Below, piece after piece: positions 36,673 through 49,660 of a stretch of DNA of 64,000 nucleotides (its first letter is position 1; every line of letters starts with the position of its first letter). Made by a program: the position numbers and the translations under genes. The notes beneath the pieces are model-generated. The model did not search any database, had not been told where the DNA came from, and saw only the letters and a program-made list of their open reading frames with translations. Origin of the DNA: Ptiloglossa arizonensis (taxonomy: Eukaryota > Arthropoda > Insecta > Hymenoptera > Colletidae); assembly GCF_051014685.1 (NCBI RefSeq), contig NW_027478488.1, positions 930,001 through 994,000 of the forward strand, in the 5' to 3' direction.

Positions 36673-39326
36673 GTAGAAACTCGCGCGATTACAAAGGTAT
36701 GTGTATTTTTCTCCTAGGCCATAGTAGTTATTGGTTTCGAGTATCAGACTTGCGAAAATTGTGATGGTTTCTCAACCATTCCTTAATTTCAAACTCCCAT
36801 ATCTCGCGGACGGATTGACGAATACGAGAAATTCCGGTTTCATCTGGAAGAAGAAACTCTCCCGATTACAACGGTATGTGTATTTTTCCCCTAAGCCTTT
36901 GTAGTTATTGGTTTCGAGTATCAGACTTGGGAAAATTTTGATGGTTTCTCAACCATTCCTTAACTTCAAACTCCCATATCTCCCGAACGGATTGACGAAC
37001 ACGAGAAATTCCGATTGCATCTGGAAGACGAAACTAGCCCGATTACAACGGTATGTGTATTTTTCCCCTAGGCCACAGTAGTTATTGGTTTCGAGTATCC
37101 GACTTGCGAAAATTGTGATTGTTTCTCAAACATTCCTTAACTTCAAACTCCCACATCTCGCGAACGGATTGACGAACACGAGAAATTCCGGTTGCATCTG
37201 GAAGAAGAAACTCTCCCGATTACAACGGTATGTGTATTTTTCCCCGAAGCCTTTGTAGTTATTGGTTTCGAGTATCAGACTTGCGAAAATTTTGATGGTT
37301 TCTCAACCGTTCCTTAATTTCAAACTTCCATATCTCGCGAACGGATTGACGAGCTCGAGAAATTCCTGTTGCATCTGAAAGTAGAAACTCGCCCGATTAC
37401 AAAGGTATGTGTATTTTTCCCCTAGGCCTATGTAGTTATTGGTTTCGAGTATCAGACTTGCGAAAATTTTGATGGTTTCTCAACCATTCCTTAACTTCAA
37501 ACTCCCATATCTCGCGAACGGATTGACGAACTCGAGAAATTCCTGTTGCATCTGAAGGTAGAAACTCGCCCGATTACAAAGGTATGTGTATTTTTGCCCT
37601 AGGCCATTCCAGTTATTGGTTTCGAGTATCAGACCAGCGAAAGTTTTGATGGTTTCTCAACCATTCCTTACCTTCAAACACCCATATCTCGCGAACGGAA
37701 TGACGAACTCGAGAAATTTCTGTTGTATCTGAAAGTAGAATGTCGCGCGATTACAATGGTGTGTATACTTTTCCCCTAGGCCATTCCAGTTATTGGTTTC
37801 GAGTATCGGATTTGGGAAAATTTTGATGGTTTCTCAACCATTCCTTAACTTCAAACTCCCATATCTCGCGAACGGATTAACGAACACGAGAAATTCCGAT
37901 TGCATCTGGAAGAAGAAACTCGCCCGATTACAACGGTATGTGTATTTTTCCCCTAGGCCTTTGTAGTTATTGGTTTCGAGTATCGACTTGCGAAAATTTT
38001 GATGGTTTCTCAACCGTTCCTTAATTTCAAACTCCCATATCTCGCGAACGGATTGACATACTCGAGAAATTCCTGTTGCATCTGAAAGTAGAAACTCGCC
38101 CAGTTATAAAGTTATGTGTATTTTTCCCCTAGGCCTTTGTAGTTATCGGTTTCGAGTATCAGACTTGCGAAAATTTTGATGGTTTCTCAACCATTCCTTA
38201 ACTTCAAACTCCCATATCTCGCGAACGGATTGACGAACTCGAGACATTCCTCTTGCATCTGAAAGTAGAAACTCGCCCGATTACAAAGGTATGTGTATTT
38301 TTCCCCTAGGCCACAGTAGTTATTGGTTTCGAGTATCAGACTTGCGAAAATTGTGATGGTTTCTCAACCATTCCTTAATTTCAAACTCCCGTATCTCGCG
38401 AACGGATTGACGAACACGAGAAATTCCGGATGCATCTGAAAGTAGAAAGTTGACCGATAACAATGGTGTGTGTACTTTTCCCCTAGGTCATTCCAGTTAT
38501 TCGTTTCTAGCATCAGAATTTCAAAAATTTTAATGGTTTCGCAACCATTCCTTAACTTCAAACTCCCATATCTCGCGAACGGATTGACGAACACGAGAAA
38601 TTCCGATTGCATCTGGAAGAAGAAACTCGCCCGATTACAACGGTATGTGTATTTTTCCCCTAGGCCTTTGTAGTTATTGGTTTCGAGTATCAGACTTGGG
38701 AAAATTTTGATGGTTTCTCAACCATTCCTTAACTTCAAACTCCCATATCTCGTGAACGGATTGACGAACTCGAGAAATTCCTGTTGCATCTGAAAGTAGA
38801 AACTCGCGCGATTACAAAGGTATGTGTATTTTTCTCCTAGGCCATAGTAGTTATTGGTTTCGAGTATCAGACTTGCGAAAATTGTGATGGTTTCTCAACC
38901 ATTCCTTAACTTCAAACTCCCACATCTCGCGAACGGATTGACGAACACGAGAAATTCCAGTTGCATCTGGAAGGAGAAACTCTCCCGATTACAACGGTAT
39001 GTGTATTTTTCCCCGAAGCCTTTGTAGTTATTGGTTTCGAGTATCAGACTTGCGAAAATTTTGATGGTTTCTCAACCGTTCCTTAATTTCAAACTTCCAT
39101 ATCTCGCGAACGGATTGACGAGCTCGAGAAATTCCTGTTGCATCTGAAAGTAGAAACTCGCCCGATTACAAAGGTATGTGTATTTTTCCCCTAGGCCTTT
39201 GTAGTTATTGGTTTCGAGTATCAGTCTTGCGAAAATTTTGATGGTTTCTCAACCATTCCTTAACTTCAAACTCCCATATCTCGCGAACGGATTGACGAAC
39301 TCGAGAAATTCCTGTTGCATCTGAAG
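36673..39326. repeat. Family B 15-monomer unit, tandem copy 1 (2654 bp)
   Basis: It aligns base for base with 39327-41980, and I noticed no difference in the stretches I compared. Shared rare states include GACGAATACGAG, TCTCCCGAACGG (an altered TCGCGA site), CCTATGTAG, a two-base deletion giving GTATCGACTTGCG (37981), CCCAGTTATAAAG and the GCATCTGAAAGTAGAAAGTTG monomer. The left edge is fixed by the first mismatch at 36672 (A) against 39326 (G). Confidence 0.9.
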
Positions 39327-39473
39327 GTAGAAACTCGCGCGATTACAAAGGTATGTGTATTTTTCTCCTAGGCCATAGTAGTTATTGGTTTCGAGTATCA
39401 GACTTGCGAAAATTGTGATGGTTTCTCAACCATTCCTTAATTTCAAACTCCCATATCTCGCGGACGGATTGAC
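39297..39473 (+). repeat. Hybrid monomer at a tandem duplication breakpoint
   Basis: The left part (GAACTCGAG...CTGAAGGTAG) matches the monomer at about 41951. The right part (GCGATTACAAAGG, TTTTTCTCCTAGGCC, CCATAGTAG) matches the monomer at about 36643. The switch lies within the 12 shared bases 39327-39338, GTAGAAACTCGC. This is the junction expected from unequal crossing over between monomers 30 repeats apart in the present sequence, 15 apart before duplication. Confidence 0.85.
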
Positions 39474-41992
39474 GAATACGAGAAATTCCGGTTTCATCTG
39501 GAAGAAGAAACTCTCCCGATTACAACGGTATGTGTATTTTTCCCCTAAGCCTTTGTAGTTATTGGTTTCGAGTATCAGACTTGGGAAAATTTTGATGGTT
39601 TCTCAACCATTCCTTAACTTCAAACTCCCATATCTCCCGAACGGATTGACGAACACGAGAAATTCCGATTGCATCTGGAAGACGAAACTAGCCCGATTAC
39701 AACGGTATGTGTATTTTTCCCCTAGGCCACAGTAGTTATTGGTTTCGAGTATCCGACTTGCGAAAATTGTGATTGTTTCTCAAACATTCCTTAACTTCAA
39801 ACTCCCACATCTCGCGAACGGATTGACGAACACGAGAAATTCCGGTTGCATCTGGAAGAAGAAACTCTCCCGATTACAACGGTATGTGTATTTTTCCCCG
39901 AAGCCTTTGTAGTTATTGGTTTCGAGTATCAGACTTGCGAAAATTTTGATGGTTTCTCAACCGTTCCTTAATTTCAAACTTCCATATCTCGCGAACGGAT
40001 TGACGAGCTCGAGAAATTCCTGTTGCATCTGAAAGTAGAAACTCGCCCGATTACAAAGGTATGTGTATTTTTCCCCTAGGCCTATGTAGTTATTGGTTTC
40101 GAGTATCAGACTTGCGAAAATTTTGATGGTTTCTCAACCATTCCTTAACTTCAAACTCCCATATCTCGCGAACGGATTGACGAACTCGAGAAATTCCTGT
40201 TGCATCTGAAGGTAGAAACTCGCCCGATTACAAAGGTATGTGTATTTTTGCCCTAGGCCATTCCAGTTATTGGTTTCGAGTATCAGACCAGCGAAAGTTT
40301 TGATGGTTTCTCAACCATTCCTTACCTTCAAACACCCATATCTCGCGAACGGAATGACGAACTCGAGAAATTTCTGTTGTATCTGAAAGTAGAATGTCGC
40401 GCGATTACAATGGTGTGTATACTTTTCCCCTAGGCCATTCCAGTTATTGGTTTCGAGTATCGGATTTGGGAAAATTTTGATGGTTTCTCAACCATTCCTT
40501 AACTTCAAACTCCCATATCTCGCGAACGGATTAACGAACACGAGAAATTCCGATTGCATCTGGAAGAAGAAACTCGCCCGATTACAACGGTATGTGTATT
40601 TTTCCCCTAGGCCTTTGTAGTTATTGGTTTCGAGTATCGACTTGCGAAAATTTTGATGGTTTCTCAACCGTTCCTTAATTTCAAACTCCCATATCTCGCG
40701 AACGGATTGACATACTCGAGAAATTCCTGTTGCATCTGAAAGTAGAAACTCGCCCAGTTATAAAGTTATGTGTATTTTTCCCCTAGGCCTTTGTAGTTAT
40801 CGGTTTCGAGTATCAGACTTGCGAAAATTTTGATGGTTTCTCAACCATTCCTTAACTTCAAACTCCCATATCTCGCGAACGGATTGACGAACTCGAGACA
40901 TTCCTCTTGCATCTGAAAGTAGAAACTCGCCCGATTACAAAGGTATGTGTATTTTTCCCCTAGGCCACAGTAGTTATTGGTTTCGAGTATCAGACTTGCG
41001 AAAATTGTGATGGTTTCTCAACCATTCCTTAATTTCAAACTCCCGTATCTCGCGAACGGATTGACGAACACGAGAAATTCCGGATGCATCTGAAAGTAGA
41101 AAGTTGACCGATAACAATGGTGTGTGTACTTTTCCCCTAGGTCATTCCAGTTATTCGTTTCTAGCATCAGAATTTCAAAAATTTTAATGGTTTCGCAACC
41201 ATTCCTTAACTTCAAACTCCCATATCTCGCGAACGGATTGACGAACACGAGAAATTCCGATTGCATCTGGAAGAAGAAACTCGCCCGATTACAACGGTAT
41301 GTGTATTTTTCCCCTAGGCCTTTGTAGTTATTGGTTTCGAGTATCAGACTTGGGAAAATTTTGATGGTTTCTCAACCATTCCTTAACTTCAAACTCCCAT
41401 ATCTCGTGAACGGATTGACGAACTCGAGAAATTCCTGTTGCATCTGAAAGTAGAAACTCGCGCGATTACAAAGGTATGTGTATTTTTCTCCTAGGCCATA
41501 GTAGTTATTGGTTTCGAGTATCAGACTTGCGAAAATTGTGATGGTTTCTCAACCATTCCTTAACTTCAAACTCCCACATCTCGCGAACGGATTGACGAAC
41601 ACGAGAAATTCCAGTTGCATCTGGAAGGAGAAACTCTCCCGATTACAACGGTATGTGTATTTTTCCCCGAAGCCTTTGTAGTTATTGGTTTCGAGTATCA
41701 GACTTGCGAAAATTTTGATGGTTTCTCAACCGTTCCTTAATTTCAAACTTCCATATCTCGCGAACGGATTGACGAGCTCGAGAAATTCCTGTTGCATCTG
41801 AAAGTAGAAACTCGCCCGATTACAAAGGTATGTGTATTTTTCCCCTAGGCCTTTGTAGTTATTGGTTTCGAGTATCAGTCTTGCGAAAATTTTGATGGTT
41901 TCTCAACCATTCCTTAACTTCAAACTCCCATATCTCGCGAACGGATTGACGAACTCGAGAAATTCCTGTTGCATCTGAAGGTAGAAACTCGC
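39327..41992. repeat. Family B 15-monomer unit, tandem copy 2
   Basis: This is a second copy of 36673-39326 in direct tandem. It carries the same two-base deletion in GTATCGACTTGCG (near 40637) and the same TCTCCCGAACGG at about 39632. The right limit is 39339 (G) against 41993 (C). The earlier copy joins back to the start of the unit there, while this one runs on into CTCGCCCGATTAC and the CAGACCAGCG monomer. Confidence 0.9.
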
Positions 41993-43340
41993 CCGATTAC
42001 AAAGGTATGTGTATTTTTGCCCTAGGCCATTCCAGTTATTGGTTTCGAGTATCAGACCAGCGAAAGTTTTGATGGTTTCTCAACCATTCCTTACCTTCAA
42101 ACACTCATATCTCGCGAACGGAATGACGAACTCGAGAAATTTCTGTTGTATCTGAAAGTAGAATGTCGCGCGATTACAATGGTGTGTATACTTTTCCCCT
42201 AGGCCATTCCAGTTATTGGTTTCGAGTATCGGATTTGGGAAAATTTTGATGGTTTCTCAACCATTCCTTAACTTCAAACTCCCATATCTCGCGAACGGAT
42301 TAACGAACACGAGAAATTCCGATTGCATCTGGAAGAAGAAACTCGCCCGATTACAACGGTATGTGTATTTTTCCCCTAGGCCTTTGTAGTTATTGGTTTC
42401 GAGTATCAGACTTGGGAAAATTTTGATGGTTTCTCAACCATTCCATAACTTCAAACTCCCATATCTCGTGAACGGATTGACGAACTCGAGAAATTCCTGT
42501 TGCATCTGAAAGTAGAAACTCGCGCGATTACAAAGGTATGTGTATTTTTCTCCTAGGCCATAGTAGTTATTGGTTTCGAGTATCAGACTTGCGAAAATTG
42601 TGATGGTTTCTCAACCATTCCTTAATTTCAAACTCCCATATCTCGCGGACGGATTGACGAATACGAGAAATTCCGGTTTCATCTGGAAGAAGAAACTCTC
42701 CCGATTACAACGGTATGTGTATTTTTCCCCTAAGCCTTTGTAGTTATTGGTTTCGAGTATCAGACTTGGGAAAATTTTGATGGTTTCTCAACCATTCCTT
42801 AACTTCAAACTCCCATATCTCCCGAACGGATTGACGAACACGAGAAATTCCGATTGCATCTGGAAGACGAAACTAGCCCGATTACAACGGTATGTGTATT
42901 TTTCCCCTAGGCCACAGTAGTTATTGGTTTCGAGTATCCGACTTGCGAAAATTGTGATTGTTTCTCAAACATTCCTTAACTTCAAACTCCCACATCTCGC
43001 GAACGGATTGACGAACACGAGAAATTCCGGTTGCATCTGGAAGAAGAAACTCTCCCGATTACAACGGTATGTGTATTTTTCCCCGAAGCCTTTGTAGTTA
43101 TTGGTTTCGAGTATCAGACTTGCGAAAATTTTGATGGTTTCTCAACCGTTCCTTAATTTCAAACTTCCATATCTCGCGAACGGATTGACGAGCTCGAGAA
43201 ATTCCTGTTGCATCTGAAAGTAGAAACTCGCCCGATTACAAAGGTATGTGTATTTTTCCCCTAGGCCTATGTAGTTATTGGTTTCGAGTATCAGACTTGC
43301 GAAAATTTTGATGGTTTCTCAACCATTCCTTAACTTCAAA
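41774..43340. repeat. Family B unit, copy matching 44605-46171
   Basis: It aligns at an offset of 2831 bases (16 monomers) with 44605-46171. Both run from GAGCTCGAG (CAGTCTTGCG type) through CAGACCAGCG, GGAATGACG, TCGGATTTGGG, CCATAACTTC, TCTCCTAGGCC, GACGAATACGAG and TCTCCCGAACGG to the second GAGCTCGAG (CCTATGTAG type) eight monomers later. The same eight-monomer interval is 35935-37351. At 39120-40005 it is only five monomers because of the hybrid junction. Confidence 0.82.
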
Positions 43341-44604
43341 CTCACATATCTCGCGAACGGATAGACGAACTCGAGGAATTCCTGTTGCATCTGAAAGTAG
43401 AAACTCGCCCAATTACAGAGATATGTGTGTTTTCCCCTAGACCTTTGTAGTTATTGGTTTCTGGTATCAGACTTGCGAAAATTTTGATGGTGTCTCAACC
43501 ATTCCTTAATTTCAAACTCCCATATCTCGCGAACGGATTGACGAACTCGAGAAATTCCTGTTGCACCTGAAAGTAGAAACTAGCCCGATTACAATGGTGT
43601 GTGTACTTTTCCCCTAGGCCATTCCAGTTATTGGTTTCGAGTATCAGACTTGCGAAAATTTTGATGGTTTCTCAACCGTTCCTTAATTTCAATCTCCCAT
43701 ATCTCGCGAACGGATTGACATACTCGAGAAATTCCTGTTGCATCTGAAAGTAGAAACTCGCCCAGTTATAAAGTTATGTGTATTTTTCCCCTAGGCCTTT
43801 GTAGTTATCGGTTTCGAGTATCAGACTTGCGAAAATTTTGATGGTTTCTCAACCATTCCTTAACTTCAAACTCCCATATCTCGCGAACGGATTGACGAAC
43901 TCGAGACATTCCTGTTGCATCTGAAAGTAGAAACTCGCCCGATTACAAAGGTATGTGTATTTTTACCCTAGGCCACAGTAGTTATTGGTTTCGAGTATCA
44001 GACTTGCGAAAATTGTGATGGTTTCTCAACCATTCCTTAATTTCAAACTCCCATATCTCGCGAACGGATTGACGAACACGAGAAATTCCGGATGCATCTG
44101 AAAGTAGAAAGTTGACCGATAACAATGGTGTGTGTACTTTTCCCCTAGGTCATTCCAGTTATTCGTTTCTAGCATCAGAATTTCAAAAGTTTTAATGGTT
44201 TCGCAACCATTCCTTAACTTCAAACTCCCATATCTCGCGAACGGATTGACGAACACGAGAAATTCCGATTGCATCTGTAAGACGAAACTAGCCCGATTAC
44301 AACGGTATGTGTATTTTTCCCCTAGGCCACAGAAGTTATTGGTTTCGAGTATCCGACTTGCGAAAATTGTGATTGTTTCTCAAACATTCCTTAACTTCAA
44401 ACTCCCTCATCTCGCGAACGGATTGACGAACACGAGAAATTCCAGTTGCATCTGGAAGGAGAAACTCTCCCGATTACAACGGTATGTGTATTTTTCCCCG
44501 AAGCCTTTGTAGTTATTGGTTTCGAGTATCAGACTTGCGAAAATTTTGATGGTTTCTCAACCGTTCCTTAATTTCAAACTTCCATATCTCGCGAACGGAT
44601 TGAC
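43341..44604. repeat. Family B stretch with private monomers, then a partial unit
   Basis: The first two monomers carry states I see nowhere else in the window: AACTCACATATC with GGATAGACG, CTCGAGGAATTCC with CCCAATTACAGAGATATG, GTGTGTTTTCCCC (two bases short), CTAGACCTTTG and GTTTCTGGTATCAG. From about 43.7 kb the sequence rejoins the 38.0-38.6 kb pattern (GACATACTCGAG, CCCAGTTATAAAG, AAAGTTGACCG), then jumps near 44.27 kb to CATCTGTAAGACG monomers like 33.49 and 35.61 kb. Confidence 0.7.
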
Positions 44605-46171
44605 GAGCTCGAGAAATTCCTGTTGCATCTGAAAGTAGAAACTCGCCCGATTACAAAGGTATGTGTATTTTTCCCCTAGGCCTTTGTAGTTATTTGTTTC
44701 GAGTATCAGTCTTGCGAAAATTTTGATGGTTTCTCAACCATTCCTTAACTTCAAACTCCCATATCTCGCGAACGGATTGACGAACTCGAGAAATTCCTGT
44801 TGCATCTGAAGGTAGAAACTCGCCCGATTACAAAGGTATGTGTATTTTTGCCCTAGGCCATTCCAGTTATTGGTTTCGAGTATCAGACCAGCGAAAGTTT
44901 TGATGGTTTCTCAACCATTCCTTACCTTCAAACACTCATATCTCGCGAACGGAATGACGAACTCGAGAAATTTCTGTTGTATCTGAAAGTAGAATGTCGC
45001 GCGATTACAATGGTGTGTATACTTTTCCCCTAGGCCATTCCAGTTATTGGTTTCGAGTATCGGATTTGGGAAAATTTTGATGGTTTCTCAACCATTCCTT
45101 AACTTCAAACTCCCATATCTCGCGAACGGATTAACGAACACGAGAAATTCCGATTGCATCTGGAAGAAGAAACTCGCCCGATTACAACGGTATGTGTATT
45201 TTTCCCCTAGGCCTTTGTAGTTATTGGTTTCGAGTATCAGACTTGGGAAAATTTTGATGGTTTCTCAACCATTCCATAACTTCAAACTCCCATATCTCGT
45301 GAACGGATTGACGAACTCGAGAAATTCCTGTTGCATCTGAAAGTAGAAACTCGCGCGATTACAAAGGTATGTGTATTTTTCTCCTAGGCCATAGTAGTTA
45401 TTGGTTTCGAGTATCAGACTTGCGAAAATTGTGATGGTTTCTCAACCATTCCTTAATTTCAAACTCCCATATCTCGCGGACGGATTGACGAATACGAGAA
45501 ATTCCGGTTTCATCTGGAAGAAGAAACTCTCCCGATTACAACGGTATGTGTATTTTTCCCCTAAGCCTTTGTAGTTATTGGTTTCGAGTATCAGACTTGG
45601 GAAAATTTTGATGGTTTCTCAACCATTCCTTAACTTCAAACTCCCATATCTCCCGAACGGATTGACGAACACGAGAAATTCCGATTGCATCTGGAAGACG
45701 AAACTAGCCCGATTACAACGGTATGTGTATTTTTCCCCTAGGCCACAGTAGTTATTGGTTTCGAGTATCCGACTTGCGAAAATTGTGATTGTTTCTCAAA
45801 CATTCCTTAACTTCAAACTCCCACATCTCGCGAACGGATTGACGAACACGAGAAATTCCGGTTGCATCTGGAAGAAGAAACTCTCCCGATTACAACGGTA
45901 TGTGTATTTTTCCCCGAAGCCTTTGTAGTTATTGGTTTCGAGGATCAGACTTGCGAAAATTTTGATGGTTTCTCAACCGTTCCTTAATTTCAAACTTCCA
46001 TATCTCGCGAACGGATTGACGAGCTCGAGAAATTCCTGTTGCATCTGAAAGTAGAAACTCGCCCGATTACAAAGGTATGTGTATTTTTCCCCTAGGCCTA
46101 TGTAGTTATTGGTTTCGAGTATCAGACTTGCGAAAATTTTGATGGTTTCTCAACCATTCCTTAACTTCAAA
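44605..46171. repeat. Family B unit, partner of 41774-43340
   Basis: This is the second copy of the eight-monomer interval between the two GAGCTCGAG monomers (44605 and 46021). Small differences include TTATTTGTTTCG near 44691 and GAGGATCAGAC near 45941. After 46171 it continues like 37.5-38.4 kb, but with CAGACTTGCG intact near 46652, so it lacks the two-base deletion. Confidence 0.8.
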
Positions 46172-48094
46172 CTCCCATATCTCGCGAACGGATTGACGAA
46201 CTCGAGAAATTCCTGTTGCATCTGAAGGTAGAAACTCGCCCGATTACAAAGGTATGTGTATTTTTGCCCTAGGCCATTCCAGTTATTGGTTTCGAGTATC
46301 AGACCAGCGAAAGTTTTGATGGTTTCTCAACCATTCCTTACCTTCAAACACCCATATCTCGCGAACGGAATGACGAACTCGAGAAATTTCTGTTGTATCT
46401 GAAAGTAGAATGTCGCGCGATTACAATGGTGTGTATACTTTTCCCCTAGGCCATTCCAGTTATTGGTTTCGAGTATCGGATTTGGGAAAATTTTGATGGT
46501 TTCTCAACCATTCCTTAACTTCAAACTCCCATATCTCGCGAACGGATTAACGAACACGAGAAATTCCGATTGCATCTGGAAGAAGAAACTCGCCCGATTA
46601 CAACGGTATGTGTATTTTTCCCCTAGGCCTTTGTAGTTATTGGTTTCGAGTATCAGACTTGCGAAAATTTTGATGGTTTCTCAACCGTTCCTTAATTTCA
46701 AACTCCCATATCTCGCGAACGGATTGACATACTCGAGAAATTCCTGTTGCATCTGAAAGTAGAAACTCGCCCAGTTATAAAGTTATGTGTATTTTTCCCC
46801 TAGGCCTTTGTAGTTATCGGTTTCGAGTATCAGACTTGCGAAAATTTTGATGGTTTCTCAACCATTCCTTAACTTCAAACTCCCATATCTCGCGAACGGA
46901 TTGACGAACTCGAGACATTCCTGTTGCATCTGAAAGTAGAAACTCGCCCGATTACAAAGGTATGTGTATTTTTCCCCTAGGCCACAGTAGTTATTGGTTT
47001 CGAGTATCAGACTTACGAAAATTGTGATGGTTTCTCAACCATTCCTTAATTTCAAACTCCCATATCTCGCGAACGGATTGACGAACACGAGAAATTCCGG
47101 TTGCGTCTGGAAGAAGAAGCTCTCCCGATTACAACGGTATGTGTATTTTTCCCCTAAGCCTTTGTAGTTATTGGTTTCGAGTATTAGACTTTCGAAAATT
47201 TTGATGGTTTCTCAACCATTCCTTAACTTCAAACTGCCATATCTCGCGAACGCATTGACGAACATGAGAAATTCCGATTGCATCTGGAAGAAGAAACTCG
47301 CCCGATTACAACGGTATGTGCATTTTTCCCCTAGGCCACAGTAGTTATTGGTTTCGAGTATCCGACTTCCGAAAATTGTGATTGTTTCTCAAACATTCCT
47401 TAACTTCAAACTCCCACATCTCGCGAACGGATTGACGAACACGAGAAATTCCAGTTGCATCTGGAAGAAGAAACTCTCCCGATTACAAAGGTATGTGTAT
47501 TTTTCCCCTAGGCCACAGTAGTTATTGGTTTCGAGTATCAGACTTGCGAAAATTGTGATGGTTTCTCAACCATTCCTTAATTTCAAACTCCCATATCTCG
47601 CGAACGGATTGACGAACACGAGAAATTCCGGATCCATCTGAAAGTAGAAAGCCGACCGATAACAATGGTGTGTGTACTTTTCCCCTAGGTCATTCCAGTT
47701 ATTCGTTTCTAGCATCAGAATTTCAAAAATTTTGATGGTTTCGCAACCATTCCTTAACATCAAACTCCCATATCTCGCGAACGGATTGACGAACTCGATT
47801 ATTTCCTGTTGCATCTGAAAGTAGAAAGTCGACCGATAACAAGGGTGTGTGTACTTTTCCCCTAGGTCATTCCAGTTATTCGTTTCTAGCATCAGAATTT
47901 CAAAAATTTTGATGGTTTCTCAACCATTCCTTAACTTCAAACTCCCATATCTCGCGAACGGATTGACGAACACGAGAAATTCCGATTGCATCTGGAAGAA
48001 GAAGCTCTCCCGATTACAACGGTATGTGTATTTTTGCCCTAGGCCATAGTAGTTATTGGTTCCGAGTATCAGACTTGCGAAAATTTTGATGGTT
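46172..48094. repeat. Family B stretch, partial copies of neighbouring units
   Basis: To about 47.05 kb it follows 37.5-38.4 kb (GGAATGACG, TCGGATTTGGG, GACATACTCGAG, GAGACATTCC). Beyond that it follows 52.2-53.6 kb (TTGCGTCTGGAAG, GTATTAGACTTTCG, GAACGCATTGACG, GTGCATTTTTCCCC, GATTATTTCCTG). No gene is present. Confidence 0.7.
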
Positions 48095-49660
48095 TCTCAA
48101 GCATTCCTTAACTTCAAACTCCCATATCTCGCGAACGAATAGACGAACTCGATTATTTCCTGTTGCATCTGAAAGTAGAAAGTCGACCGATTACAATGGT
48201 GTGTGTACTTTTCCCACAGGTCATCCCAGTTATTCGTTTCTAGCATCAGAATTGCGAAAATTTTGATGGTTTCCCAACCATTCCTTAACTTCAAACTCCC
48301 ATATCTTGCGAACGGATTGACGAACACGAGAAATTCCGGTTGCATCTGGAAGAAGAAACTCTCCCGATTACAACGGTATGTGTATTTTTCCCATAAGCCT
48401 TTGTAGTTATTGGTTTCGAGTATCAGACTTGCGAAAATTTTGATGGTTTCTCAACCGTTTCTTAATTTCAAACTTCCATATCTCGCGAACGGATTGACGA
48501 CCTCGAGAAATTCCTGTTGCATCTGAAAGTAGAAAGTCGACCGATTACAATGGTGTGTGTACTTTTCCCCTAGGTCATTCCAGTTATTCGTTTCTAGCAT
48601 CAGAATTGCGAAAATTTTGATGGTTTCTCAACCATTCCTTAATTTCAAACTCCCATATCTCGCGAACGGATTGACATACTCGAGAAGTTCCTGTTGCATC
48701 TGAAAGTAGAAACTCGCCCAGTTACAAAGGTATGTGTATTTTTCCCCTAGGCCTTTGTAGTTATCGGTTTCGAGTATCAGACTTGCGAAAATTTTGATGG
48801 TTTCTCAACCATTCCTTAACTTCAAACTCCCATATCTCGCGAACGGATTGACGAACTCGAGAAATTCCTGTTGCATCTGAAAGTAGAAACTCGCCCGATT
48901 ACAAAGGTATGTGTATTTTTCCCCTAGGCCACAGTAGTTATTGGTTTCGAGTATCAGACTTGCGAAAATTGTGATGGTTTCTCAACCATTCCTTAATTTC
49001 AAACTCCCATATCTCGCGAACGGATTGACGAACACGAGAAATTCCGGATGCATCTGAAAGTAGAAAGTCGACCGATAACAATGGTGTGTGTACTTTTCCC
49101 CTAGGTCATTCCAGTTATTCGTTTCTAGCATCAGAATTTCAAAAATTTTGATGGTTTCGCAACCATTCCTTAACTTCAAACTCCCATATCTCGCGAACGG
49201 ATTGACGAACACGAGAAATTCCGATTGCATCTGGAAGAAGAAACTCGCCCGATTACAACGGTATGTGTATTTTTCCCCTAGGCCTTTGTAGTTATTGGTT
49301 TCGAGTATCAGACTTGGGAAAATTTTGATGGTTTCTCAACCATTCCTTAACTTCAAACTCCCATATCTCGCGAACGGATTGACGAACTCGAGAAATTCCT
49401 ATTGCATCTGAAAGTAGAAACTCGCGCGATTACAAGGGTATGTGTATTTTTCTCCTAGGCCATAGTAGTTATTGGTTTCGAGTATCAGATTTGCGAAAAT
49501 TGTGATGGTTTCTCAACCATTCCTTAATTTCAAACTCCCATATCTCGCGAACGGATTGACGAACACGAGAAATTCCGGTTGCATCTGGAAGAAGAAACTC
49601 TCCCGATTACAACGGTATGTGTATTTTTCCCCTAAGCCTTTGTAGTTATTGGTTTCGAGT
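48095..49660. repeat. Family B 15-monomer unit, copy 1
   Basis: It aligns to 50750-52315 at an offset of 2655 bases, exactly 15 x 177. Shared markers are AACGAATAGACG, TTTTCCCACAGG, CATATCTTGCG, CCCATAAGCC, GACGACCTCGAG, CCCAGTTACAAAG, GGATGCATCTG and TTTCTAGCATCAG. Differences include CGTTTCTTAATTTC near 48456 and GAGAAGTTCC near 48683. Confidence 0.82.

Noticed and set aside
39297..40005. A three-monomer deletion between the two GAGCTCGAG monomers
   Set aside because: The interval is five monomers here and eight elsewhere, which first looked like a deletion. The flanking 2654 bp copies show it is better explained as the junction of a tandem duplication.
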